64,000 bases of DNA. It comes from Polytrichum commune (Eukaryota > Streptophyta > Polytrichopsida > Polytrichales > Polytrichaceae). Below the pieces are notes generated by a model that was not told the DNA's origin, ran no database searches, and saw only the letters and a program-made list of their open reading frames with translations. Where the stretch lies: the NCBI GenBank assembly GCA_950295325.1, contig OX485807.1, forward strand, positions 17,387,001-17,451,000. The letters run 5' to 3'. Below are positions 44,704 through 57,751 of this stretch, in pieces; the first letter of the stretch is position 1; every line of letters starts with the position of its first letter. The translations under genes and the position numbers were made by a program.

Positions 44704-47700
44704 ATGCCTTCGCTGCTGGGCGCCCTCCCTTGCCACACCTCTCGCTGCCTCGGATCTGCCTTCCTCCCTTCCATCTTCGACCTCGCATCGCCATCTTACC
44801 CGCGCACTCACCTACCTGGTGAGCCTAAAATCTTTCAAAATGGTGCACTATTGAGGTTTTCCCAGCTCAAAGAGTGAATCATGAGTAAGCTTAGGATGTG
44901 TGGTTATGTGTTATGTGGTGGCATCTAGATATGAGTTTTCAACTGGAATTTTTGACTTGATGTTATGTTAGATGAAAAAGTGAATGATGAGTAAGCTTGG
45001 AATGTGTGGTGATTTGGTGGCATTTGGACACGAGTTTTCAAGTGGACTTTTGGCATTGAGGTTTTGGCAACTCAAAGAATGGATGATGAGTAAGCCTAGA
45101 ATGCGTGGTTATGTGGTGGCACTTGTTTATGGATGTTGAAAGGGAGTTTTCGAGTTGATGTTCTTCCAGTTCAAAGAGCGAATGATGTGTAAGCTTGGAA
45201 TGTGTGGTGGTGGTGGCATGTGGACACGAAATTTCAAGTGGTCTTTTGGTATTGAGGATTTGCGAGCTCAAAGAGTGAATGATGAGTAAGCTCAGAATGT
45301 GTGGTTATGTGGTGGCATTTGGATATGTGTTTTGAAGTGGAATTTTGTGAGCTTAATGAGTTTGAGCTGAAAGGGAGCTTGAGCAATAGAGTGAATGTGA
45401 TCATCTTGTTAAGAGCGACAGTTTGGGGTGGCATTTTGAGCGAGGTTAGGAGTTTTATTAGGGAGATTGTCAAGAGTTGTGTCAACTGGCGATATTTGAA
45501 TTTGTCTTCCAAAATGCTGCAGGATGTGGTTTGAGGTGAAGTGGATGTGTGGTTGGGTATAATTTAGGATATACGGTGATTGAGCTCTCTCGTGCATGTA
45601 AATGTTGTGTCAGATTTGAGGTTTTTTCAATTTTGTGGGTTGAAGCTAGAATCTGGAGTCATGTGAAGGCTTGGGAGTTAGAGTAGGTGGATTGCGGACG
45701 TTGAAAGTGAGGCTTCGAGGTGCAGGATATGGTTCCCTTTGAAATCACTTGTGGTCGGAACTACTATGTCTAACGATAGAGTTGTCGAGTGTGTTTAAAA
45801 TTGCGGAAAAGGTTGCATGTCTTTGAATGTTGCCAAATTGGTGTAGAATTGAGGTTTAGCTGGGATGGAGCTAGAGCAGTATTGCATGTGAAGAGCTCGG
45901 ACCTGCATTTCAAGCCAGCATTGGGAGGTAGAATAGGTTGATCGTGTGGAGAGGTATGTCATGCTTGTTGATATTTTGTATTTGAGTTTCGAAATGGTGC
46001 GGGATCGATGGATTGGCGGTAAAGTGAAATTGTCGTACGTCAAGCGAACTCTCTTGTATTTGTCAATACGGTGCAGAATTGAGTTTTTGTGAGCTCAGGG
46101 AGTTGCAGCCGAGAGCTAGAGCAGTAGAATGTGTGACTATGTGAAGAGCAATTTGAGCGAGGCTTGAGAGGTAGAGTGGGTTGATCGTAGAGAGGTGTGT
46201 AGTGCGATAGCATGTGAATGTGTGGAATGGTGTGGGATTTGGTTCCTGTTGCAGTGGAGTTGCTGTTGGAATTGGATGTCTGGTTTGTGGTTTCTGTTTG
46301 TGTTTAGATTGCCGTAAGTTTGATTTCTTCAGGTCATTCTGTATCAAGAGGATTTCTAGCTTTTTTTCTTTGATGTTCTTAACGGCAGAAATTTCACAAA
46401 CTAAGTTAGGTAGGACTTAACTGATACTTCATCAAGGATTAGCTGACATAATGTTCCAGCTTCCCTAACCTTCACCAATGGTAGTAGGACTACATTGATC
46501 AAGTAGATTTTGCAACCCCCTTTTGATCTTTACGTAATGTCCTCACTATATTCCATGAACTCTGAATTGTTATTCACATATTCGGAACAATTTTATATTT
46601 GTTGTACGATCCATTGCAGCTGTTGGATTATGGAATTCTAGTGTTGAGTTACAAGGGCTGGACTCATATTTGTTTTGAGAAGTCTTGCATCAATTGGCAA
46701 TAACCTTAAAGTTCGTTTGATTTGACACGAGCTTAATTTGTTTTGCCATAGCAGGAGTCTGGAAAGCTCGGAGGTACGCTGTCGCAGTGACTGTTTCTGC
46801 TTCCTCACCCGGAAACCAATCAATGACATCCCAAAGAAAAGGTTCGGGAACCACAATTGTGTGGTTCCGAAATGATCTTCGCATTTCAGACAACGAGGCT
46901 TTGTTGAAGGCGTGGCAATCCTCGCAGACGGTGGTGCCCCTGTACTGTGTGGATCCGCGCTTGTATGGCTCCACTAACGTGTTCGGGTTTGCAAAGACTG
47001 GAGGTGAGCGATGGTTTGGGGTTTAGGGTTTAGTTTCTCTGCACATCCAAGTTATTTTCTCTGCTAATGAAAATGGAATGAAAGAGAATGCTACTGATGT
47101 TTGTGACCCCGTGATGTCATGCCAGAGTTCGCTCTTTCGTTGAACATAAAGCTAGACACATGGAATAGGGTGGCTTGAACCCAAGGCTTAATCCAAATCA
47201 CATGAGAACTCCGAGGTTAACCCTCCTAAGGATGGAATAGTGCTCGGATAGGTGATCTTCCTAACACTTGATTTCTGGTGCACTCTACCACCTTTGGTCC
47301 ACCCAATCATAGTGGGGGTATTTGGGTGAACTGGATATTTACAGCCTACCATGTGGTAACCTAGACGCTTGCACTTGTGGGGATAGGTGCAGGCTGGCTT
47401 GTCTGCGCCAATTCAAGGTGTGTACCTTTGAGAGGAGGCAGTAGTCTCCAGGGATCTCTAACTCTTGTGATGCCCGTTTCTGGATTACATATAGACCTAG
47501 ACCAACTTGAAGTGAAACAACACCAAATTCGCACTGGTGGCAACATCAGAGTCATCTTTTTAAAAAAAAAACACATGGATGTCATCGAGAAAGATTGTCT
47601 GAGAATGGTGCCTCGCAACTATTGACTGCCTGCCAAATACTTGAATTGTAGTGTGCATATGCCAGGAGGCTGAGAATTGGAATGATCCAATTTCATGCTC

Positions 47701-50700
47701 TCTAAGAGGGGTGCTATTTGTACACTTTGACGATGGATCTGGTAATTAGTAATCCCCGCAGTCTAACCACGAGGTTAGGCTCTTGACAATGCAACAGAGG
47801 AAGGGATCCACCTGAGTGTTGGACCAATTGACATGACTTTCAACAACATAAGTCTGATTCAATTATGTGTAAAACCGGTTTGCATGTAGAATTGCGCGCG
47901 CAGTTCATTCTGGAGAGTGTTGCGGACCTTCGAAGCAACCTGCAGCAACGAGGGTTGGATCTGATTGTTAGACAAGGAAAGCCTGAAGACATTGTTCCTG
48001 CTATTGCGAAAGCAACGGGTGCTCACACAGTAATATCACTATCTCCTCTACAAATCTCCTGTATGAATGTCTGCATTGTGAATTGTGGATTCTTAGGATA
48101 CCACTTCAGCCAATTATGATCGACTTGTCTTTATTTGGATTTTCTGCATTTTCCAGCAGAGTGTCGAGTTAGTTAATTTTTTCTTTTTTCTTCTTTCTTT
48201 CAGTTGAAGCATTGTTGTTTCTTTGTTCTGAGCTAGTTTTCATTCAGTAAGTTCCTTGCAGTGCTATTAACATTGCGTGCTTTGTTGAAGGTGTTTGCAC
48301 ACAAGGAGACTTGCAGTGAAGAGACGAGTGTAGAAAGAGGTGTAAAAAGGTGCCTTGCAAAATTGGAAGGAGGGCCACAACTAGGAGTTGGTTTGCAGTT
48401 TGTGTGGGGCGGCACATTGTATCATTTGGATGACTTACCTTTCAGTACAGCCGAACTTCCGGACGTTTACACTCAGTTCCGAAAGGTAAAACAAGTTTTT
48501 CTGGAGGGACTGTCAATTGGCCAGAAGATCTTCCTTGCTGTAGGCAGTGTTAGAACGCCCAGTTTGAAACTGTGTTCCAATCATCGCTCAAAACGGGATG
48601 ATTTTTCCCTAAGATTGAAAAACCACGTGTGTATAAAATCGGTACAAACAAATAATCTTTTTTTCTTGATCTCCAAGTACAGAGAAAGAAATTGAATCAA
48701 GGGTGTGGTCTTCCACGACTCCATCTTATGTAGTTTGTCTTCAAACAGTTCTCTGCACAAGAATGTGGTTTCTTCTATCATGGGTAAATTCTGGCCAGAG
48801 TTGGGTGATTTTAGCTGGTGATGCTCCACATCGATAGAGTACAAATGAGAGAAGAGTATCAATTGCAGATCATTACACCTGTTGAGACTCTTGTTGCTTT
48901 TGTATGACTCAAAGTTCTAGATATGGATGTTGATCACTATTAACTGAGGCGTTATTTTTTGCAGGGGGTTGAATATAACTGCAAAGTTAGGCCAGCTCTC
49001 AAAATGCCAATGCAGATGGGGCCTTTGCCAGAAGCTTTGACTGAAAAAATTGGAGACTCCGGAGAGATTCCTAATTTAGCAGAACTTGGATTAAAATATC
49101 GTGAGCAGGTATGTGAATTGTAGCCGTATTCTGATTGACTAAATTTAAGTGTCCTACGCCCTTGGTGCACAAAGGACATTAGTACATACTTGATTCTTTA
49201 AACTGGTCAAGATGTTGTAAAGTTTTCTTAATGAGGATCAAGCACCTGGGGATGGAAACATTGCTATCGTGGTCGATTTAAATTGCTTGAGCTTGATTCA
49301 GTTCTTTTGATGCAGAGCCCACTTGGTGTCATGCCCTTTGAAGGTGGTGAAACTGCTGCCTTGGCTCGCCTCCAAGATTATTTCTGGAAGAAGGCAAACA
49401 CTTCAACCAAACATTTTGCATATTTAGCAGCTACTGATTTTCCAGGAAGGCAGTGAGATAGAGATAAAATGGAGTAAAATCTGATGATAAAACAGTTCGA
49501 GAAAGAGTTCCAAGGTTCTTTTTCTTGAATTTTCAATCTGATTTTGTTTGTTTGTTTTAAAAAAAAAATCTACGATCCATTTTCATGTATCCAGATTATG
49601 GCAACATAATATTATATTTCTGTTATTTCAGGATTTGTTAAAAGTATACAAGGAAACTCGGAATGGAATGATTGGGGCTGATTACTCCACCAAGTTTTCT
49701 CCTTGGCTTGCCCATGGCTGCCTCTCACCAAGGACAATACATGATGAGGTTGTACCAAGTTCTTGTTCGTTCATTTTTTTCAATCTGAACTTGCGCATTA
49801 TATTTTATGTATGATCTTGGAGCAGTCTCTTTGGCCTCTGATCAAGTTCCATGTTACTGGTTGGATGCATACAGGTAAAGCGATACGAGAATGAGAGGGT
49901 TTCCAATGATTCCACATACTGGTAAAAATGTACTCTTTTATAAGACTACTCTAGTTTATGTTATTTGTAGTTTCACCCTTCAAGACTAGGGATACCATGT
50001 TTGCTTTTAGAAGTTTGGATGCTCAATGGCCGCTTGCTTTCATGGCAGGGTATTATTTGAACTTATATGGCGTGACTATTTTCGATTTGTGTCTATCAAG
50101 TATGGGAATGCAATCTTCCATATAGGTGAGTTGTTCATGATGCCTTATTTTATCAATGCTTTGTGATATTTTACAATTTGGTGTGTTAGAATGACACTTG
50201 CGCTGAATTCATGGAAGATTCTAAACTTCGAAGAGGTAGAACACCTAAATATTCCTAGAAGTGAAATCTTAGAGCCGATTGGTCTTTGATAGGCACTGAC
50301 ACACGTTGTATATGTGATTATTTATTGTGCAGGTGGACCTCGAAAAGTTGTAGGAAAACTGTGGAGTCAAAATAGAGAACGATTTGAAGCATGGAGAGAA
50401 GGACGAACTGGGTACGTGTTCATCAGTTTTTCATCTTTCCAAAACTTATGTGCACAGAAGTGTCATGTAGAGTAAGATAGGCATGTGCTCTCAACACTCT
50501 ATGAGGAGTGACTAGAACTTTGAACCTTGAACTGTGACTCATTTATATTCTATGTTATACTATGTAGTGAAATATGAAATTGGACATGTAATCAGCTCAA
50601 GGATATCTAATATATGAACGGACTGTTCATCAGAGTTTCTTCTGCCTTTTTGAAGTAGAAAGTGGATAAGAGGATGAATGTACATCAGAATACATGCAAG

Positions 50701-51922
50701 AAGTGGGTTCTATGCTTAGCTAGGCAAATAAAGAATTAGATGGGTGGCTCTTGATGTCTTATTCCTCTTTTGTGGTGTAAATCATATGTAGGTATCCCTT
50801 GATTGATGCAAATATGAAGGAGCTTGCCTCTACAGGCTTTATGTCCAACCGTGGACGTCAGGTAGGACAACAAGTAGCTTCAGTTTAATTCATGTAGAAG
50901 TTAAAAACAAAATTTAGATATTGTATCATGTAATTGTACTGTGAGTTATGTTAAATTGACCATCCCAGAAACCATCAGGCAGCCTGGATAAGACTTTGGG
51001 CATGCTGTCAATTGCCACGAAGTCTGTATAGGATGCTGTTTGTATGGCTCCGCATAACATACTCTATAGTAATTGAAGCATATCGTTTTTTAACAGCAGG
51101 ACAAGGTCTAACATGGCCATGCCTCGTCTGCAGATAGTATGTTCATTCCTGGTCCGGGATTTAGGTTTAGATTGGAGGATGGGAGCTGAATGGTTTGAAA
51201 CATGTCTTCTTGATTATGACCCTTGCTCAAACTATGGTAACTGGACATATGGTGCTGGTAAGCGATTTCAATGCAGAATTTCCTACTCATTTGGAAGTCT
51301 TTGTTTATTGCTGTACATTAATGTGATTTGAGCCTTGCTACCTTAGGTTCTTCTTTCCCTTTTCTTTTCGTTCTTTTTGGTTTTGGAAGACTTTGATGAT
51401 GGAATGTTCAGTGTCTAGGTTTTTGCAAATTAGCTCTACTGAGATGCAATCTCGAGGGTCATCTGGTTCAGTTTTGGTGTTTACTTCAACTTGTCACTTA
51501 AACTTATTTGGCAAATTTGAGAACCTTACATGTCGTGGAATGATTTACAGGTGTAGGAAACGATCCTCGAGAAGATCGGTATTTCAGTATTCCAAAGCAG
51601 GTAAATGAACTGCCTTCTTTATTATGTCTTTATTGACCTTATCCATAGTGAATTCATAATCCCATGTCACGATGTTTATATAGAGGTCAAAGTGATGGTA
51701 ATTTTCTTGCTTGTTCAGGCATCCAATTACGATCCGGAGGGTGAATATGTAGCTCATTGGTTACCAAGTTTGAAGCAGTTGCCTCCAAAACAACGGAACT
51801 CTCCAGGTGACGCCTATTTGAGGCCCATTGTACCATTGAAATTTGGTATGGGTGGTGGAGGAAAGCCAAACTATGATCGGTTTGGTAAGAACAAAAATGT
51901 TGGTAAGGTCAGTAGACGTTAG
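44704..51922 (+). CDS. Cryptochrome DASH (CRY3-type), organelle-targeted
   Basis: A blue-light flavoprotein that repairs cyclobutane pyrimidine dimers in single-stranded DNA, usually in chloroplasts and mitochondria. Fourteen exons: 44704-44818, 46755-47003, 47890-48029, 48291-48485, 48965-49108, 49316-49393, 49632-49748, 49875-49921, 50049-50125, 50333-50411, 50792-50861, 51134-51257, 51551-51600 and 51719-51922. They sum to 1689 nt, a 562-aa protein, close to plant CRY3. Exon 1 encodes a Ser/Leu/Pro-rich transit-peptide-like start. The photolyase antenna domain begins near residue 72 ([10 protein letters not shown]). FAD-domain signatures are [29 protein letters not shown] (428-437), [20 protein letters not shown] and [26 protein letters not shown] hallmarks include [10 protein letters not shown] and [10 protein letters not shown]. 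Every junction keeps the frame. Intron 6 (49394-49631) starts with GC, not GT. Tandem repeats fill part of intron 1. Upstream ACGT boxes suggest light regulation. Confidence 0.96.
44871..45340. repeat. Diverged ~100-bp tandem repeat in CRY-DASH intron 1
   Basis: Five copies of a unit containing CAAAGAGTGAATGATGAGTA and GTGTGGTTATGTGGTGGCA, with ATGAGTAAGC anchors at 44881, 44987, 45086, 45185 (ATGTGTAAGC) and 45282. Spacing is 97-106 bp. Downstream, looser copies may continue to about 46200. Confidence 0.8.
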
Positions 51923-52865
51923 ATAGACAGAGAGATAGACAGAAACGTTGGCTCCCTGAGAAGCAAGTTCAAATGAAGAGCCTCTCCCCCCGCAGGCTGC
52001 TGCCACCTTCCAGTGTACGGCTGACACTGGAGACCAAAGACCAAGCTGACCAGATGGACCTGGCTCTTCCATCATAGGGAAGATGGAGGGGCCTATGGAG
52101 TACATAACCGGTGAGGGAAGAGTGGATGACGCGCTGATAATAGTGAGACGTCCATGTTCTCAAGCCGTTTATGGGACGTAATTGGTCTGCTCATGGACAT
52201 AAACCAAAGGTTATGGATGAAATGTTCTCTGCGTGAGTAGAAACGTACAAGAGAGTTGTTGAAAATGCTCTCCACTTGGATGAGCTACTGGTTATTGTGG
52301 TTATTGTTGACTGATTTTATCAAGGGTTTCCTAAGGGGTTTCCTAAGGGGTTGGGGTCACGTTAGGTTTGTGTTGCAAGCAGTGGGGGGGGGGGGGGGGG
52401 GGGCTATTGGTTGGTTACAGAGAGGATTAGGGGTTTGAGTCCCTGAGAGACCAACTATTAAGCTAGGCCTGGGCGGGTGTTAAAGATTAAAGTGGCTATG
52501 AGCAGCTCCCAGGGGTTCAATAAGTAATGTGTTCTCATGTGAAGTTGGGAAGAACTTTTATCTTGTGAAATTTGTCATCATAGAGATTGTGTATCATTTG
52601 ATGTAGCTAGGTTGGTTAAGAAATTTTGACCTCATAGTCAAATCTCTTTTCAACATGTTTGTTTGGTGTTCATTCTTAGATTCACATCCAACTATACACC
52701 ATTCCAATAGAAGTGTTTGTATAAGGGCAAACACCAAAGTAGGTACATCTACCTTACCAACCCAAATGGGACATGGTTCACATTGTTTTGATATGTTGGA
52801 GGAAAACAAAGGTACCTGTTCAAGGAATAGTCGAGCAGTACGCCTTGTAAAATAGCTGGACCTTA
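51923..52865. other. CRY-DASH 3' flank and gene-free sequence
   Basis: Includes the probable 3' UTR and a poly-G tract at about 52384-52402. No gene is recognised; the ORFs at 52594-52890 are domain-free. Confidence 0.5.
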
Positions 52866-53830
52866 CAGAAGTTCTCCGCAGCTGATGCAATTCTCAACCG
52901 TTTTGAACGGCGTCTTGCAAACATTCTGCAGGTTACCATGGCAATCCCCAAACAACTCAATGATCTTTTTGTTAGTTGCCCAGTCCGTCCAATATGCATG
53001 CGGTGAAAGTACAATTCAAGTTCACAATGCAGCCCCCACAGTATTGGGTGGGGCACATTTTGTGTTACATCCCCCACAATTGTTGCTATTGTTCTGCACA
53101 TTTGTCTCACACCCATTGCTTGCAGTTCTGTCACAATCCTTGAACCCAGGGTTACCACAAACCCCACTCAGTGAGCTGGAGCAAGTTGCAATAGCATTGT
53201 TTTCGGGAGGGGGTGGGGGACACCTGGCCCTCCACCTCTGACAATAATTCGGGTCATGGTTTATGTTGGTTTTGGGGTCATTCGTGTTTTTGCCATCGCA
53301 ATCCCTCCACTCTTGGATTGTGCAAATGAAGATACAATTGTCATTCTTGCACCTTCGTTTACTGTGAGGTCTGTGGGGACATTTTAAGCTGCATCTGCCA
53401 CAATTGTCGGTGTCCCAGCTCACGGCCATCTCCCATACGTCCTTGATGATGTTATTATTGTTGCAAGTTGCAAAGTTGTTGCAACAAGCAAGCCCTATGT
53501 TTTGTTTGCACAACGGAGGCATGAACCCACAAAACCTTCCCGAGTAACCTACAGTGGATGCACCCTTCTTAATCTTCGTATGCAATGAATCTCCAATTGC
53601 CGCACAATTCTTAACCAACCACAATTCATCAAATTTCTTCTTTGATGCTCTCATTTTTGCCTGCATTTGCTTGTCAGCTTCTTGTTGCATTTTCTCTTAT
53701 TGTCTCTTTGTCTTGTGCTTTTCCATTTCCTCATTTTGCCTTGCTCTCTCGTTCTCCGTTTCATTTTTTTCCTGTGCCTTCTCATGCAATGCTTTGATGT
53801 ACTCATCATTGTCATGAGCCATGACCTTGA
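52866..53830 (-). pseudogene. Cys-rich repeat protein with coiled-coil start, broken
   Basis: The minus strand reads a charged helical segment (KALHEKAQEKNETENE...), then TAA at about 53697, then an open 222-codon frame (53690-53022). After MQQEADKQMQAKMRASKKKF comes a Cys-rich part: FCGFMPPLCKQNIGLACCNN, DTDNCGRCSLKCPHRPHSKR and then FKDCDRTASNGCETNVQNNS / NNCGGCNTKC. The last resembles the 'DCd..nGCEt...nCG.C...C' repeat of many secreted proteins and, loosely, plant STIG1-type domains. A further degenerate unit (DCHGNLQNVCKTPFKTVENC) follows in the same frame beyond two stop codons, so the gene is truncated. There is no visible signal peptide. It lies next to a pogo-type transposase relic on the same strand; the relation is unclear. 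Confidence 0.5.
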
Positions 53831-54139
53831 GTAGTCAATTGTAGGTGTGGTGGTTGTCTCCCTTCTTGTGGGAGCTTGGGCAACTTGTAGTAATGTCAAG
53901 AATGAAGTAATGACACTTCTACCTTCTTCTTTGATGATTGACGAATTCACAATATTGGCATGGGATTCTCCTTTTTCTATAAATTAGTGGCATAGCGTCA
54001 TCCCATCCTTCACATCTATGATGTCGTCCACATCCTTGATTCACACTACCTCCTCCCTTTCCACGTGTCTCCATGCCTTTGAAGGTATGTCCATAGTTCT
54101 CTTCTCCGATGGCTATATCCCCGTAGCTGTGAATCATTT

Positions 54140-55230
54140 TTTTGATATTTTTGGAGGTGAATGTTTTCTTCAATCCTCTTGCTATTAAACTTGCAAGATC
54201 CTCCTCCTTGGCACCCACACCTTTGTGTGTGTCAATGTTCAAGAATCGCGACATGCATAGAATGCTATTTTAAAACTCTTGAAGCAAGACACATCAAGAG
54301 GTTACAAGGCATGTGATGTGTGTGAAGGCAAAGTAATAACATCCAATCCAATGTTTTTTTGCCTTCGTCACAACTTCAACCATGACATAGCTAGCATGTC
54401 CATCCATGATCAAGAGACGTTAGTTCTCCATTGACATGTTGACTCCCATCTTTTGCACACAAGCCACAAAGTGATCAAGCAACTTGTCAAATAGGAATGC
54501 AGTCATCCAAGGACATGGGTGCATAGCCATGCACGCTCCCTTTTCACACTTTTTGATGTGCTTCCTCCAAAATTGCATACCCTTGAAGATATAGAAATTT
54601 GGAATGCTCTCTCCATTCACATTGATGCAAGAGAGCACAGATAGGTGCTCTCCCTCATTAGAAATTCGTTGGTGTATTTGTCTTGCAGCTTTTGCAGACA
54701 CCCTAGCTCCACTATTGTTGCCACTTGAGCTCCACTCTCATCAACATTCCAAATGCGGTGAGCATCATAATTTTGCCAAGCATAGATATTTTCAAGATTA
54801 GTGAAGAGCATGTTTACGTTCTCCAAACAAAGCCCCTTGGTTATAGATGTCTTAAGACCTTATGTAACCCGCAATGATAAATCCTAGTGCTGAATCCGGA
54901 ACCATTTTGCCCAACTCCACCCATGGAATTGGTCAGCATTGAATCATCTCCACCACCTTCAATCGGAGTTGCAAGATTGTTAATGGATATCCAAGATTTG
55001 CCACTTTCTCGAACAAGTTCCTTCTCCAACAACACGAGGACACTGAGCATTCCTCTCTTTTGTCATGTGGTGGCGCCAAACAATGATTTCTAATGTGGAA
55101 CAAAGAATCCCAAAATCATAAGCCGCCATTCTAATTTTTGTGCCAACTTATGTTGCATCCAATGCGGCATCTAGTTGCTCCATGGTCCACCTCAAAATTG
55201 GTTTAAGAACTTTGAGCCCTCTCTTCTTGT
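54140..55230 (-). pseudogene. Pogo/Tigger-type (DDE_1) transposase relic
   Basis: The minus strand shows the domain order of a pogo-type transposase in pieces: an N-terminal helix-turn-helix (WTMEQLDAALDAT, AAYDFGI, STL; about 55090-55200), the first catalytic region IWNVDESGAQV (about 54740), the linker VLSCINVNGESIPNFYIFKG (about 54570-54630), the second catalytic region LLIMDGHASY (about 54395) and a degenerate HITCLVTS*CVLLQEF*NSI segment matching the usual SHttHvLQPLDv..F stretch. Several stops and at least two frameshifts interrupt it, so it is inactive. No TIRs or TA duplications were found. Pogo-type transposases insert at TA. Confidence 0.75.
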
Positions 55231-57751
55231 CTTCCTAGAGTCCAAATCCAAAAGTTGGAGAGTGTTTGCTTGAGCCCATCATGCAACCTCCCCCTCTTTG
55301 TCCGCTTCTACCTCTGAGGCACATAGATTAAGCTCAAGCCAATTGGCTCTTTGGGTATCCTCGTACAAGCAACCGAGATTGTTTTCATGCTGTCTCGGAA
55401 ATGTGTTCTTCAAAAGCAAGTGTTAAGTGTCCTCGCTTGTACAATTGTCAGCCAATAGACATTGAAACGAACTGAAGCTAAATGGATGTGAAGTGTGTCT
55501 ATCATTAATAATTTGTGGCACTCACTAAGGTATGAATTGTGGCAATTGGGACCAAGGGCTTTTGGTTGTATGGCTCAATGATGAGCACATCATGGGCAAG
55601 TGAGGTGGTTGTGTGGCATGAATGCCATAGAGATTGTGGCGTACCACACTCATTAATAAGCTTTGGGGATAGCTTGGTGGACTCATAGAATGTTGGAGGT
55701 TGGTTCTTGGTTGCGCCATCGACGGCTATAGTGTAACTCCAAAAATGGTCCATGATGGATCTATTTTGGCCTTTTTTTTATGATTTTCGAGTGGGTGGTG
55801 ACAAGCTGTGATATTTTGGGGGTTATTGACTCTTAAGGATCAGTAATTAACCACTTGCAGGGCAAAAAGTGGGGTCCAAATAAGAAAATGAACCACTTAC
55901 CACCCACATCCCTTATCTACAACTTAGATCTTAGAAATTTATATAAGCAAGCATCGACATCTATGTGTACTTTTGACAAAGTTTTTGCAAGTTTTTTACG
56001 TTGAGCAACAAAAAAAAAAAAAAAAAAAAAAAAACGCTTCAATTGACACACACAATTTAGAATTTGACATGTAGTGTGACTTGTGAAGAAAATAGCCACA
56101 CATTAATTGACACATTAAAAATTGAAATGACACGTACTACTAGGCATTTGACATTGAGGTGACATTTTAGAAGACAAAGTAGATGTCAAATGACATTCAT
56201 TGTTGTTTTTGAAAATGTCACCTGACACTTTGGGTTTGAAGTTGATCACCAAATGAAATTTGTCAAACATACACATTGATCAACATGGAATATCCATCAA
56301 CAAGCTTAGCTTAACTTAACTTATGTGTGGCCTATTCAACTCTTTATGGAACAACATTTTATCTCTATCACATGGCGTGACCTTGAAGATCTACTGATTT
56401 TGGTTTCTAGTCTCAGGATCTTGTTTTTTGACAGTATGAATGTTGCAGTAACAAGTACACACCATCTGTAAGGTCAACTATATATATATATATATGATTT
56501 AGTGTGGCATTAAAAACTAATGTGCCATGTTCATTAGAGTGGCACGCATGACTTGTCTTGTAGCTGCAAGTGTCTTATGTCCACCTATTTTGGTTGCCAT
56601 GCAATGATTGATTGCAAGATCATGTCCGTGGGACAATCATGAATAGTATGGGGCCACCACACTAAATTAGATGTTTAGTGTAGTTGAAAGTTCAATGAGT
56701 GAATTAAGCCTTTTCCTTGATGGATGATTCCCAATTTATGTTATGTGCACATGTTAGTTTGAATTCCACAAGTGGGTATTCACATAAAACTCAACCACTG
56801 AATTTTAAGGTTCATTGGGCCTTTCAATCTCCAATTTGGAGTCATGTTGAGGGGGAGGCCACACATTTTTGAAAACACCGGTTTCAAAATGGAGATTGGT
56901 GGGTCAAGATTAAAAATTTAATTTTAAAAAAAAAAATCGGTCTTGACATTGCTTGGCCTTGAGGAGCTTGGTTTCAATGATGGTCCCTCTTTAATTAAAA
57001 TTGTTTGCTTCAACAACTTTGCCATTTTGGATTGGAGTAGAAAACACACATTTAAACCAAAGATTTAAAATAAATAAAAAAGACAAAGAGAGACTAAACC
57101 TGAAACCAAGCTCTCCAAAGTTAGGCACATATCAAGGTTGAAGTTCTTTAACCTTCACCAACTGATCTCCATTTTAAATCTAATGTTCTTGAACTTGTGT
57201 GGCCTCCACATGAGGAATGATTACATTCAACCACACTTGTTTAGAATGACAAAGACCCTTTTCAAGGGTAAGTCACAAAAATTATAACCTCAATGCTGAT
57301 GAGGGTTTTGTAATATTTTTTACTTCCAAGTTAATTACATGCTTTATTGATGGTTTCACTTCAAAAATGAAATCCCAATCAATTGCTTACTTACTCAATA
57401 GAATTGAACATATATTTTGGATTTTGGACCTTGAAGATGAAGTGCACTCAATATGGGACAAACGGCCTTCAAGAATACAAGGGCAATCTTATTTTTTGAA
57501 GTCGGGCGGAGCGGACAGGGAGCATGGGCTCATCTAGGCAGTGAAGGAGGCATGCCCGGCCGCGTCACTGAGGCGCAGATTGGGGCCTCGGGCCTGTGGG
57601 CGGCTCGCGCAATCTGAGCCGCTCATCATTGAGCTTGATCCTAGGGTTGTGGCGATCCTAGGTGGCACGGGCACACTCGGTTTTCACAGTCTCTGAACGT
57701 CCAAGCAACTAACTGTAAGCAAAGTATTTGAAGGGCTTAGTATTTGCAGGG
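55231..57751. other. Gene-free sequence
   Basis: No gene is recognised; the minus-strand ORF at 55505-55753 has no domain. Contains a poly-A run (about 56009-56034) and a short AT microsatellite (about 56479-56494). The segment 57425-57478 matches 44219-44275. Confidence 0.5.
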
